Below, piece by piece: positions 25,153-33,255 of a stretch of 64,000 nucleotides of DNA. The notes below the pieces were generated by a model. That model worked only from the letters and a program-made list of their open reading frames with translations. It did no database searches and had not been told where the DNA came from. The first letter of the stretch is position 1; each line of letters starts with the position of its first letter. Position numbers and translations under genes: made by a program. This stretch comes from CAZWDO01 sp964632485 [NCBI: uncultured bacterium] (GTDB lineage: Bacteria > JAGOEH01), in assembly GCA_964632485.1 (NCBI GenBank), contig CAZWDO010000007.1:110028-174027 (forward strand), given 5' to 3'.

Positions 25153-27384
25153 TTAGAGGTTCAGATCAATACCAACGGCCACGCGCATGGGGTTCTGCGG
25201 AGTGCCGCCGGGAATTTCGGGCGAGCCGGCGCCTGCATAATAATTGACGCAGGTATAGCGGCTGTCGAGAGCATTACTGACTTTAGCGAATACGCCGATG
25301 CACGGGGTGACCGCGTAGCGCAGGTGCAAATTGAGCAGGGCGAAGCCGTCGATGGTCTTGCGCTGAGTCGCGCCTTCGTTCGTTTCCATTTCCAAGCTCC
25401 GTTGCTTGCCAAGGAAGGTCAGTTGGGGGTTGATGATCAATTTGTTCAGCATCAATTCGGCACCGGCCTTGACAGCCATCGGCACGATATAGGCTACGTC
25501 CACATAGTCGCCGTTATCCAGAGCGTCCACTTCGCCCGTCGTGTAGCTCATGGCCACAAAAGCGCTTAAGCGGCTGCTCTGTCCGAATTTCTTCAAGTAA
25601 TCTAATTTCAACGTGCCACCATAGAGTTTTTCCACGCCCGCGTTCCGATAGCGCTGCATGGCATACACAGTGCGGCCCTTGTAGTAATAGACCTGGTCTG
25701 CCTCGTTCCAGTATTCCACGGCGTTGGTGGCGGCTAACAGATCGGTGAGTCTGGTGTACCAGGCGCCGGCAGTCACGCTCAATTCACCGCCCAGGTATTG
25801 CTGGATGCTGATTTCACCGTTCTGGGACTTCATGGGGTCCAGATTAGGACTGGGTACCCACACATAATAAGAATAATAGGTTTTTCCGGTGTCGTTGCTA
25901 TAGAAGGAACCATAGTGCATGAAGGCGGCCGAGGGAGCTGGCGCTAGGAAAGCGCTACCGTAGAGCAGTTTGATATTGGTTTTAGAAGTCGGCGCGTAAA
26001 CAACGCCCAGCCGCGGATTAAAGGTTGAATGATAGCGGCTGTTGTAGTCGAAGCGAGTGCCCAAGGTGATGGCTAACTGTTTAGAGGCTTTGTACTGCGC
26101 CTGCAAGTAAGAACCGATGTTGTTGTATTTGGAAGTGTAGAAATCGGCGTCCAGGTCTGTGCCCAACAGCTTAGCGACAATTCCCTTTTCCTCGTCCACC
26201 TTGTCCTGCAGATCATTGGAGCGCGGAATGGCGAAAAACTTCTCGAACGACACCCCGCCGGTTAGATTCAGTTTCTCGTTCACCGACCAGATCAACTGCT
26301 CCTCGATCTTGCTCATGGAACTGGTGCCATACTTGTAGCCTGGTTCCATACTAACGTAAATATTGCGATAGTTCGAGGTGGGCAGGATATCAAAGCTGCT
26401 GTAGGTCAGTGTGGCGGTATGACTGAAGGCGCCAATTGTCTTCTGATGCACTGCGGTCGCCATTGTGATGCTGTGTTCCCAGAACACGTCCTCGTTGTAA
26501 ACAGCATTATTGGGAGTATAGCTGGTGGCCGACGGCACCCGGCTACGGTTCTTGAATACGCTGACACTAAAATCGTTGAAAGTCAGTTTGCTGTAAACCG
26601 ACCAGGCAAACTTGGGAATATTGTAGTCCGGATCGACCGGCGCTTTGGGCGTCATATTGCCCCAATTAGTATTGAAAGTGCCGCTTTTCAGGCTGTCAAT
26701 ACCTGCGAATTCATCTTTATAAAATTCACTGAGATCGGGCTGGCCGTCATAGAAATATTGTCCAGCAACGAGCAATCCGGCCGATTCATTAAATTTTTTC
26801 CCGTAATAGAGCGATGTGTTGACCGTGTTGTACATGCCCCCATTGACGGATACAAAAATCGGCCGTTCCATCTCTTCCGGCGATTTAGTGATGATGTTGA
26901 TCACGCCCGAGACCGCGTCGGCGCCATAGAGGGCCGAGGCCGGACCCACCACGACCTCAATCTGTTTGGCGAAATGGATGGGGTAATTCTCGAAAATCGG
27001 CATCCCCTCGTTGCAACTGCCAGAGATTTTAGCTCCGTCAAGCAGGATGATCATCTTCTCCAATCCCTCCAAACCGCGGATAACCGTTAAATCCTGACCC
27101 TCCGTATTGCAGTTGACATGAACGATAAAATCGGGCAAATCCTTGATCACGTCCATCAGCGACTGATAGCCGCGGTTTTTGATCTGCCCCTCGGTGATCG
27201 TATAGATCGTGGCCGGCGCATCGCTCGAGCGCTGCTCGCTCTTGGATGCTGTCACCACCTTCATGTTCATCAGGTCTTCCAGGGACATCTCCAAAAGCAT
27301 GTCCAGTTCCGTTTCCTGAGCGCCCATGACGACCCATCCCCACAAAACCATCGACATCAACAACATACACTTTTTCGGGCTCAT
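25153..27384 (-). CDS. TonB-dependent outer-membrane receptor
   Basis: The product is 743 residues, with AAAGGAG before the ATG. A signal peptide covers residues 1-21 (WVVMGAQ). A short N-terminal segment (LLEMSLEDLMNMKVVTASKSEQ) leads into the plug domain with APATIYTITEGQI..RGYQSLMDVIKDLPDF, IRGL, ILLDG and VVVGPASALYGADAVSGVINI. The rest is a beta barrel. The C-terminus is VAVGIDLNL rather than ending in Phe or Trp. It imports or senses a ligand across the outer membrane, powered by TonB-ExbBD. Its position directly before YfiR and kinases suggests a sensing role. To the eye its G+C content is higher than that of its neighbours. A TAAACGTTTA palindrome abuts its ribosome binding site. Confidence 0.93.
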   Translation of the reverse strand: MSPKKCMLLMSMVLWGWVVMGAQETELDMLLEMSLEDLMNMKVVTASKSEQRSSDAPATIYTITEGQIKNRGYQSLMDVIKDLPDFIVHVNCNTEGQDLTVIRGLEGLEKMIILLDGAKISGSCNEGMPIFENYPIHFAKQIEVVVGPASALYGADAVSGVINIITKSPEEMERPIFVSVNGGMYNTVNTSLYYGKKFNESAGLLVAGQYFYDGQPDLSEFYKDEFAGIDSLKSGTFNTNWGNMTPKAPVDPDYNIPKFAWSVYSKLTFNDFSVSVFKNRSRVPSATSYTPNNAVYNEDVFWEHSITMATAVHQKTIGAFSHTATLTYSSFDILPTSNYRNIYVSMEPGYKYGTSSMSKIEEQLIWSVNEKLNLTGGVSFEKFFAIPRSNDLQDKVDEEKGIVAKLLGTDLDADFYTSKYNNIGSYLQAQYKASKQLAITLGTRFDYNSRYHSTFNPRLGVVYAPTSKTNIKLLYGSAFLAPAPSAAFMHYGSFYSNDTGKTYYSYYVWVPSPNLDPMKSQNGEISIQQYLGGELSVTAGAWYTRLTDLLAATNAVEYWNEADQVYYYKGRTVYAMQRYRNAGVEKLYGGTLKLDYLKKFGQSSRLSAFVAMSYTTGEVDALDNGDYVDVAYIVPMAVKAGAELMLNKLIINPQLTFLGKQRSLEMETNEGATQRKTIDGFALLNLHLRYAVTPCIGVFAKVSNALDSRYTCVNYYAGAGSPEIPGGTPQNPMRVAVGIDLNL

Positions 27385-27398
27385 TGCAGCTCCTTTGT

Positions 27399-27408
27399 TA
27401 AACGTTTA
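27399..27408. promoter_or_regulatory. Palindromic operator candidate at the TonB receptor's ribosome binding site
   Basis: TAAACGTTTA lies just upstream of the AAAGGAG of the receptor gene. It matches the core of the palindrome at 12522-12533, which has the same placement relative to the POT transporter. Confidence 0.45.
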
Positions 27409-27418
27409 CGTATCCCAA

Positions 27419-27447
27419 AGTATAGACCTAATGTAAAGATAATACAA
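27419..27447 (-). promoter_or_regulatory. Weak candidate promoter of the TonB receptor
   Basis: On the minus strand TTGTAT (27447-27442), 17 nt, TATACT (27424-27419), placed just upstream of the palindrome. The rest of the gap (27448-27711) holds no ORF, hairpin or other feature that I could support. Confidence 0.3.
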
Positions 27448-27711
27448 TTCTAAAAAAATGCAAGAAAAAAATTTCCACCCATAGCGCCAAAGAAATTCCA
27501 GGCTTTATCCCGGGAATCTTAGAGCATTTAGTCTTAAACGCATTATTCAAATGCGCTTATCCGGAAATATGATATCGATAATAAAAGCTTTTCCTACTTA
27601 AAATTTTTTTTAGACTAAATCCAACCACAATATACTATATTTTAATTCTATATGATTACCATTTAAAATGCCGAGAACGTGAGCCATAAAAAAGAAGCGC
27701 AGGGATGTTGG

Positions 27712-29487
27712 TCACTGTGATTCGACAGGAAATGATATGCGAATTGTGTTGAAGTCATTTTTCTCGAAGAAGATTGACCCGCCCAATTGCGAAATTAGCA
27801 GACGCACTAATTGCAAACCAAACCCTTGGGAGGCATCCACGCTAAAATTTTCAGGAAAGCCAGGGCCGTCATCCTGAATCAGCAAAACCCCCAGGTTATC
27901 GCTTAAATGCAACTCGATTTTCAATTCTCCGTCCGAAGCGCCCTTGAAAGCATATTTGAAGGCATTCACCAATAGTTCATTGAGAATCAAGCCCAGGGAT
28001 ATCGCATTGTTAATAGGCAGGGAAATTTCTTCAAATAGCGTAGTGATCTGAAAATGTCGCGATTGATGGGAATAAGAGTCGCGGATATAGTTAATGAGCT
28101 GTTCCAGATAAAAATTCAGGGGAACCGATTCCATATTTCCGGAATTATAGAGAATAGAATAAAGCTCAGAAACAGAAAAAATTCGACGGCTGACGGTTTT
28201 CATCACATCGCGGACGAGTTCCGATTCATGAGAATGGGCCTGGATTTCAACCAAACTGTTGATCAGATTCAGACTATTTTTCACTCGATGCTGCAATTCC
28301 CGCAGAAGGGCTTCTTTTTCCTGCACAACGTGGGACAGTTTTTGTTTGGCCAGTTCCTGCTCCGTAATATCAATTGTGAAACCTGCCAAGTATTCTGGCC
28401 AGCCATCTTCAAAAATTGGAAATTTCAGCGTTCGATAATAGCGTTGATTCAATTCCTCAAATACTTCCAAAGGCTTTCCTTCCGCCAGAATACGTTTATC
28501 ATCGGCGATCATATTTTTCGCTAAATCGGACGGGAAAATTTCATCCATGCTTTTGCCGAGAATCTCATCCAATGGCATCCCCAACAAGCTTTCATAGTTC
28601 CTACTCAGCAAGATTGCCCGGATATCACGGTCCTTAAAAAAAATATAGATGGGACTTTTCTCTAAAAAAAGATTGATGATCCGGTTGAATCTTTTCAACT
28701 CGGCTTCGGCTTGTCTTCTATCGGTGATATCCCGACCCACAACGACAAGTCCTTTACGATTCCCATTCCGGTCAAACGTAGGAACCTTAATAATATCAAA
28801 TATCTTCGCGCCGCTGTCAGCAGAGGGAATCACTTCTTCTCCCCGATAAAAATTCCCGGAGCGCCAGGCTTGCTCGTCCGATGCCGCGCATGTCAGGAAG
28901 GCATCGCGATATAAATTGTTATATTCCGCCAGTTCCAGAGCATTCTTCCCTCGGTAATCAACATTCGTCAATCCAAACAATTCAAGATTGAATGGGTTGG
29001 TCTCTAATATGCGCCCCTTACCGTCTTTCAAACAAACAATATCCGGCAGGGCGTTGATAAGAGTTCTCAGAAGATCCTCGCTCTCCTTCAACGCGATCTC
29101 CGTTTCCGTCTGATCCTTTTTACAGCAACAAAGATAGTAAAATTTGCGTATCGTGGCGGTAAGCCAAGTGGTTCCGCCTTCCGGCAAAACCATGACGTTT
29201 TCCATCGACTCGGTTGATAGTACCGCACCTGCGATTCCCTCGGCTTTAACAATATAAATAATTGGAATTTCTGTTGGTATTGATAGTTTCAAAACTGACT
29301 CCCAACTACCAATGGCGGAAAAATGCAAAATTATTAAATTAATCTTAAGTTTGGAATTCAATACACCATTCGCTTCATTCAAATCTTTGACATTGCAAAT
29401 CTCCAATCCCAACCGTTTCAGTTCTTGCGCCTCAGAATCAAACCCATGGGATGAAAGCAATAAAATATTCCATCTTGTTTGCGACAT
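27712..29487 (-). CDS. PAS-PAS-HisKA_2 sensor kinase with a degenerate receiver
   Basis: The product is 591 residues and soluble. Residues 1-115 have the length and strand pattern of a receiver, but the phospho-acceptor position in LIILHFSAIG is H55 rather than Asp. Two PAS domains follow (about 137-260 and 265-385). The kinase core is the HisKA_2 type, with H400 in LRELQHRVKNSL, then NELLVNAFKYAF, DDGPGF and GFGLQLV. HisKA_2 kinases often pair with single-domain or unusual response regulators. None is adjacent; the hybrid kinases downstream have receivers. It precedes the TonB receptor by 327 nt and has its own strong promoter, so it may belong to the same sensory locus. The receiver-like part probably works as a protein interaction domain. 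Confidence 0.88.
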   Translation of the reverse strand: MSQTRWNILLLSSHGFDSEAQELKRLGLEICNVKDLNEANGVLNSKLKINLIILHFSAIGSWESVLKLSIPTEIPIIYIVKAEGIAGAVLSTESMENVMVLPEGGTTWLTATIRKFYYLCCCKKDQTETEIALKESEDLLRTLINALPDIVCLKDGKGRILETNPFNLELFGLTNVDYRGKNALELAEYNNLYRDAFLTCAASDEQAWRSGNFYRGEEVIPSADSGAKIFDIIKVPTFDRNGNRKGLVVVGRDITDRRQAEAELKRFNRIINLFLEKSPIYIFFKDRDIRAILLSRNYESLLGMPLDEILGKSMDEIFPSDLAKNMIADDKRILAEGKPLEVFEELNQRYYRTLKFPIFEDGWPEYLAGFTIDITEQELAKQKLSHVVQEKEALLRELQHRVKNSLNLINSLVEIQAHSHESELVRDVMKTVSRRIFSVSELYSILYNSGNMESVPLNFYLEQLINYIRDSYSHQSRHFQITTLFEEISLPINNAISLGLILNELLVNAFKYAFKGASDGELKIELHLSDNLGVLLIQDDGPGFPENFSVDASQGFGLQLVRLLISQLGGSIFFEKNDFNTIRISFPVESQ

Positions 29488-29517
29488 TATGACTCCTTTG
29501 TTCTAACCGACTTGTAA

Positions 29518-29546
29518 ATAATAACAAATTTATGAAATATTGTCAA
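29518..29546 (-). promoter_or_regulatory. Sigma-70-type promoter of the PAS kinase
   Basis: On the minus strand TTGACA (29546-29541), exactly 17 nt, TATTAT (29523-29518), 30 nt upstream of the start codon. The hexamers are identical to those of the acc and beta-helix promoters. Confidence 0.65.
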
Positions 29547-29940
29547 GATAATTTTTATTTTAATGAAAGTTTATTATTATTTTATTTATTTGAAATGGCC
29601 ATTAGAAACAAATAGAATTTAAATACACTAAGCATAACTAAAAAAATTATTTATAAATTTCTATGAATTATAAAAAATTTTATATCCCGAATGCAAAAAA
29701 TCTGAAAACAAATTTAAAATTTGTTCCATTCGTCTCAACAATCAGCCCATATCTTCCGGAATCGACGGAAAGTTACCGTTACTATAATTAATTTTCAGCT
29801 TGTGAAGCGCATTCTGAAAAAAACCGCTTGCACATCGCTTTCAGTTTTTTTATATTTAAAACGAGTGGAACATACCGAGAATGGTATGCCGAATCAAGTT
29901 AACGACACGGGTTGTGGTATCCATTCTAATGGATCATATT
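29547..29940. other. AT-rich divergent intergenic region with two inverted repeats
   Basis: The first 180 nt are extremely AT-rich. AACAAATTT-A-AAATTTGTT (29707-29725) is a perfect odd palindrome. CATACC-N6-GGTATG (29871-29888) is an inverted repeat centred about 60 nt upstream of the sigma-54-type promoter. Either could bind an enhancer-binding protein. A 42-codon frame at 29663 has no ribosome binding site and was not accepted. Confidence 0.4.
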
Positions 29941-29956
29941 TGGCACGATTATTGCA
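29941..29956 (+). promoter_or_regulatory. Sigma-54 (RpoN) promoter of the MORN-protease gene
   Basis: TGGCACG-N4-TTGCA matches the -24/-12 consensus, with 10 nt between the GG and GC dinucleotides. It lies 67 nt upstream of the start codon of the protease gene. Transcription from it would require an AAA+ activator, which is not encoded in this window. Confidence 0.68.
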
Positions 29957-30022
29957 ATTTGAATTTGATGACCCGCTATCAGCGTCGTAATTTGAAATTT
30001 TAACTGGACATGAGGAGGAACC

Positions 30023-32335
30023 ATGCAAAAACACGCAGTTTTAATCGCGATCTTAATCTGGCTAAGCAGTAGCGCGCTCACTCAGGCCAAGGAACGATGG
30101 TATTATAATGAAAACTGGATTCGCACCCAGGATGAACAAAACGCATCGTTTTACCGGGATATTGAATTTGATAAAAAAGGTAAACCAAAAGGGAAAATTA
30201 AGGATTACTTCATAAGTGGTGAGCTTCAGGGTGAGGGGTATGCTTATAACTTAGACCCGTTTGATGATAGCAAATCGACGTGGGAAGGGAAACTGGTCGT
30301 ATATTACAAAAACGGGAAAAAAGCAAATGAGCGCCATTACGTAAAAGGCGCACTGGAGGGAGAGAACCGGTCCTGGTATGAAAACGGCCAATTGCAGTCC
30401 CGAATGAATTTTCGAAATGACAAGCGGGAAGGAAAACTTGAAAGCTGGTATGCCGACGGCAAAATTCTGATGGTCGGTTATTTTAAAAACAACCTGGGCA
30501 ATGGTTTATGGCAGGAATGGCATGAAAACGGCCGTTTAAAACGGCAATTCACGATGATTGAGGATAAACGGGAAGGGCTTTATCAGGAATGGTACGACAA
30601 TGGCGTCTCCATGACCAAAATGAATATGGTTGGTGATGAACCTGACGGAGAAGTGATGGGATGGCACCCAAACGGGAAAATGCGATACCATGGATTCTAC
30701 AAACAGGGCATGAAAACAGGAATCCACCGGCGGTGGTATGAAGATGGCGCACTTGAATTTCAGGGTGCCTGGGAGAACAACCGGGAAGAAGGAATTCATC
30801 GCTCATTTCATCCCAACGGCGAAATTGCCGACGATATCAGTTATCACGAGGGACGCGAACAGACGACGTATCGCTCCTGGTATCAAAACGGTCAAAATCA
30901 AAGTGAAATCCCTTTCATCAATGGTAAACGGGAAGGTACCGCTACTTTTTGGTACGAAAATGGCCAAAAAATGTCGGAATTCTTCTATCGCAACAATCTC
31001 CAGGAAGAATGGAGCTCAGTCTGGGATGAAAGCGGAAAAATCAGGCGCAAGGGATTCTTTCATAATGATAAGCTGAGCGACAAGCAATGGATTATTTTTG
31101 ATGAATACGGCCGATCCTGGAAGGAGTTCAATGAAAACTTTTCCGATACCACCAATCCATTCGGCTGGCCCATTGAAAGCAATGAAAAATCAACTAAACT
31201 GATCATGAGCGATTCCGCATATTCCGTTTATGGCGTGTCATCATTTACGGATCAGACAGAAACAGCCGGTATCAACATTCCCTATCAGGACCCCGGTCTG
31301 GATTTCACGCTGGAAACAAACGTGGGAATTTTTATGGCAAAAAACGAACCCTTTTATTACGGCATCTACCTGGGATTCCGCGATTGGCAAAACCACTGGA
31401 GCTTTGTGATCAACCAAAAAAAACAATTTCGAATAACTCATTATTTGGAAGGAATCGAAGTCGAGGGCAGTGGGTGGCAATCCTGCGAGGATATACAACC
31501 CACTCAATCCAATACGCTTAAAGTGATAAAACTTGATGGTGAGGCCATGTTTTTCATAAACGGCCAAACAATATGGAAAGCCAAATTTTCTCAACTTTAC
31601 GGCAATGAATTCGGATTTGTTGTTTCGCCAGGGAAAACCATGATCGCCGATTATTTTCAAATCAAGGATTTCAGTTCTCCCGTCGGTTACTCAGACGAAG
31701 CCGGGGGCTGGATGGGCAACGGTTCAGGCATTCTTATACATGAAAATGGGTATATTTTAACCAATTATCATGTAATTGAAAAGGCCCGGGAAATTCAAAT
31801 AACCTGGCTGGACAGCAGAAACAGGGAGCAGACTTTCAACGCCAGCCTCGAACGTTCAGATCCGCAAAACGACCTTGCTATCCTGAAAATTTCAGATAAA
31901 AATTATAATAGAGTTAAAGAACTCCCCTATATAATCAACTATAACACGGCCCAAGTCGGGGAAACGGTTTTTACCCTTGGATTCCCCCATGCCTTAAGCG
32001 AAATGGGAAAAGAAGTCAAAGTCACCGATGGCCTGATTAGCGCGTTGACCGGGTACCAGGATGACATTTCGACTTATCAAATATCTGTTCCCGTGCAGGC
32101 AGGAAACAGCGGCGGTCCTCTCTTCAATAAAAAGGGTGAGTTAGTGGGAATTGTCAACGCTAAAATATATGGTATGGATAACGTCTCGTATGCGATTAAA
32201 AGCAATTATATCAAGAATTTGATCGACCTGCTGCCCGGGAAACCGCGCTATGTGGATAAAGGACTGGGGAAAAAGCCATTAACCGATCAAATCGGGATTT
32301 TAAAACCATTTGTAGTCATGATCAAAATACGCTGA
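30023..32335 (+). CDS. Secreted MORN-type-repeat / trypsin-like serine protease fusion
   Basis: The product is 770 residues, with GAGGAGG before the ATG and a signal peptide (residues 1-22, ending ALTQA). Residues 90-340 hold about eleven MORN_2-type repeats of the form WY-x-NG. Their glycines fall at 98, 122, 146, 170, 194, 218, 242, 266, 290, 314 and 338, an exact 24-residue period. Residues 400-550 look like a concanavalin/LamG-like beta sandwich. Residues 560-735 are a DegP/trypsin-type protease with H583 (NYHVIE), D617 (NDLAIL) and S696 (GNSGGP). There is no PDZ domain. MORN_2 repeats are known from YwqK-like proteins; joined to a protease they suggest recognition of an envelope or surface target. 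It is transcribed from a sigma-54-type promoter and followed at once by a 39-residue membrane peptide. Confidence 0.88.
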   Translation: MQKHAVLIAILIWLSSSALTQAKERWYYNENWIRTQDEQNASFYRDIEFDKKGKPKGKIKDYFISGELQGEGYAYNLDPFDDSKSTWEGKLVVYYKNGKKANERHYVKGALEGENRSWYENGQLQSRMNFRNDKREGKLESWYADGKILMVGYFKNNLGNGLWQEWHENGRLKRQFTMIEDKREGLYQEWYDNGVSMTKMNMVGDEPDGEVMGWHPNGKMRYHGFYKQGMKTGIHRRWYEDGALEFQGAWENNREEGIHRSFHPNGEIADDISYHEGREQTTYRSWYQNGQNQSEIPFINGKREGTATFWYENGQKMSEFFYRNNLQEEWSSVWDESGKIRRKGFFHNDKLSDKQWIIFDEYGRSWKEFNENFSDTTNPFGWPIESNEKSTKLIMSDSAYSVYGVSSFTDQTETAGINIPYQDPGLDFTLETNVGIFMAKNEPFYYGIYLGFRDWQNHWSFVINQKKQFRITHYLEGIEVEGSGWQSCEDIQPTQSNTLKVIKLDGEAMFFINGQTIWKAKFSQLYGNEFGFVVSPGKTMIADYFQIKDFSSPVGYSDEAGGWMGNGSGILIHENGYILTNYHVIEKAREIQITWLDSRNREQTFNASLERSDPQNDLAILKISDKNYNRVKELPYIINYNTAQVGETVFTLGFPHALSEMGKEVKVTDGLISALTGYQDDISTYQISVPVQAGNSGGPLFNKKGELVGIVNAKIYGMDNVSYAIKSNYIKNLIDLLPGKPRYVDKGLGKKPLTDQIGILKPFVVMIKIR

Positions 32336-32346
32336 AGGAGACAACT

Positions 32347-32466
32347 ATGTGGAAGCTAAAAAATAATAAACGGGAAAATCTGCCCCTGATACTCAACGGA
32401 ATCGTATTGATTGTCTTACTGGCAATGTTACTCATCAAATACTTATCGCAAAGCGGAATCCTCTAA
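32347..32466 (+). CDS. 39-residue single-TM peptide, unknown
   Basis: An ATG at 32347, 11 nt after the protease stop, is preceded by AAGGAG that overlaps the end of the protease gene. The 39 residues have a basic N-terminus (WKLKNNKREN) and one membrane segment at about residues 12-32 (LPLILNGIVLIVLLAMLLIKY), giving an N-in orientation. A terminator hairpin follows 7 nt later, so the two genes form a complete operon. It could anchor or modulate the secreted protease or its export. I recognise no family. Confidence 0.7.
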   Translation: MWKLKNNKRENLPLILNGIVLIVLLAMLLIKYLSQSGIL

Positions 32467-32472
32467 TAACCG

Positions 32473-32494
32473 GAGGATGGGAAGGCCCATCCTC
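32473..32494 (+). terminator. Terminator hairpin of the MORN-protease operon
   Basis: GAGGATGGG (32473-32481) and CCCATCCTC (32486-32494) form a perfect 9-bp stem with a 4-nt loop. A T-run follows after about 13 nt. Confidence 0.65.
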
Positions 32495-32509
32495 ATATAA
32501 AAGAAATTT

Positions 32510-32908
32510 TTAATCAGTATCGGCAGAGGAATTTTCCGTTTTGAATTGGCAGGTGATCATTGTTAATTCATCACCTTTAAGATTGACATCGGAAATGGCA
32601 TGAGCAATCTGCTCCAAACCGTCGCTGTTTTCACTGCTGGCGATATTTATCGATTCAATATTCTGTAAAATTTGGTCCATCGCGCTTTTTTGTTCTAAGA
32701 GCGCCGCGGAAATCTGATTAATCAAATCAAGCGTATCGTCACTCATCCGGTTAATCCGTTCATTCATGTCAGAACCACTCAGCACCTCATTTCTCAAACT
32801 TTCAAATGTTTGAGCGTTAGCAGAAATTTCTATAACAATTTTTTTAATGTTTCCCTGAATATGATGGATTAAATTAGAAATGCCCTTAATTATTTGACTA
32901 TTATTCAA
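32510..32908 (-). CDS. Small coiled-coil protein resembling the C-terminal half of a chemoreceptor
   Basis: The product is 132 residues from a TTG at 32908, with AGGA 5 nt upstream. It is helical and hydrophilic throughout. The second half (LINQISAALLEQKSAMDQILQNIESINIASSENSDGL...) has the heptad pattern of the descending signalling/methylation helix of methyl-accepting proteins. The hairpin tip is absent, so it cannot bind CheA/CheW in the usual way. It may be a receptor remnant, a decoy substrate for CheR/CheB or an adaptor. TTGACA at 32951-32946 could serve as its -35 box, with a poor -10 (TAATTT). It lies next to, and divergent from, a full chemoreceptor gene. Confidence 0.6.
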   Translation of the reverse strand: MNNSQIIKGISNLIHHIQGNIKKIVIEISANAQTFESLRNEVLSGSDMNERINRMSDDTLDLINQISAALLEQKSAMDQILQNIESINIASSENSDGLEQIAHAISDVNLKGDELTMITCQFKTENSSADTD

Positions 32909-32951
32909 ACTAATCCTAATTAAAATTAATATGCGATCCAGCGGATGTCAA

Positions 32952-33199
32952 GTAAATTATTTTTTAAAATATTTTTAGTCCATGGCCCTGCATTCATCCG
33001 GCGTTAATATGTATTTTGCTCTCTTACTGATTGATAACCTCCGGCGAATCAAGCTAAATCCATAGTATAACTCTTTAATCATAATAAGGGATACCAATAA
33101 ATTCATGGCTGAAAACCTTACAAGACTTGTCCGGAGATTATAAGAATAAGCAACATGTAAAATTTTCAAATTGAGACACAACAAAGTAAAATTTGCAGC
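32952..33199. other. AT-rich intergenic stretch before the chemoreceptor gene
   Basis: A 69-codon minus-strand frame starting with TTG at 33184 has no ribosome binding site and atypical composition, so I do not call it. Nothing else was recognised. Confidence 0.4.
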
Positions 33200-33228
33200 T
33201 TGACTTTTTATGGTTTTCAGCTTAAATT
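33200..33228 (+). promoter_or_regulatory. Weak candidate promoter of the chemoreceptor gene
   Basis: TTGACT (33200-33205), 17 nt, TAAATT (33223-33228). The -10 box matches consensus at four of six positions. No FliA-type box was seen. Confidence 0.35.
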
Positions 33229-33255
33229 AATATAGCCTGAACCTGAAAGGTCATA

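Noticed and set aside
29663-29791. 42-codon frame in the AT-rich region before the MORN-protease
   Set aside because: No ribosome binding site, very AT-rich composition, and it lies within a likely control region.
32975-33184. 69-codon minus-strand frame with TTG start
   Set aside because: No ribosome binding site and a composition unlike neighbouring genes. Overlaps a region more likely to be noncoding.
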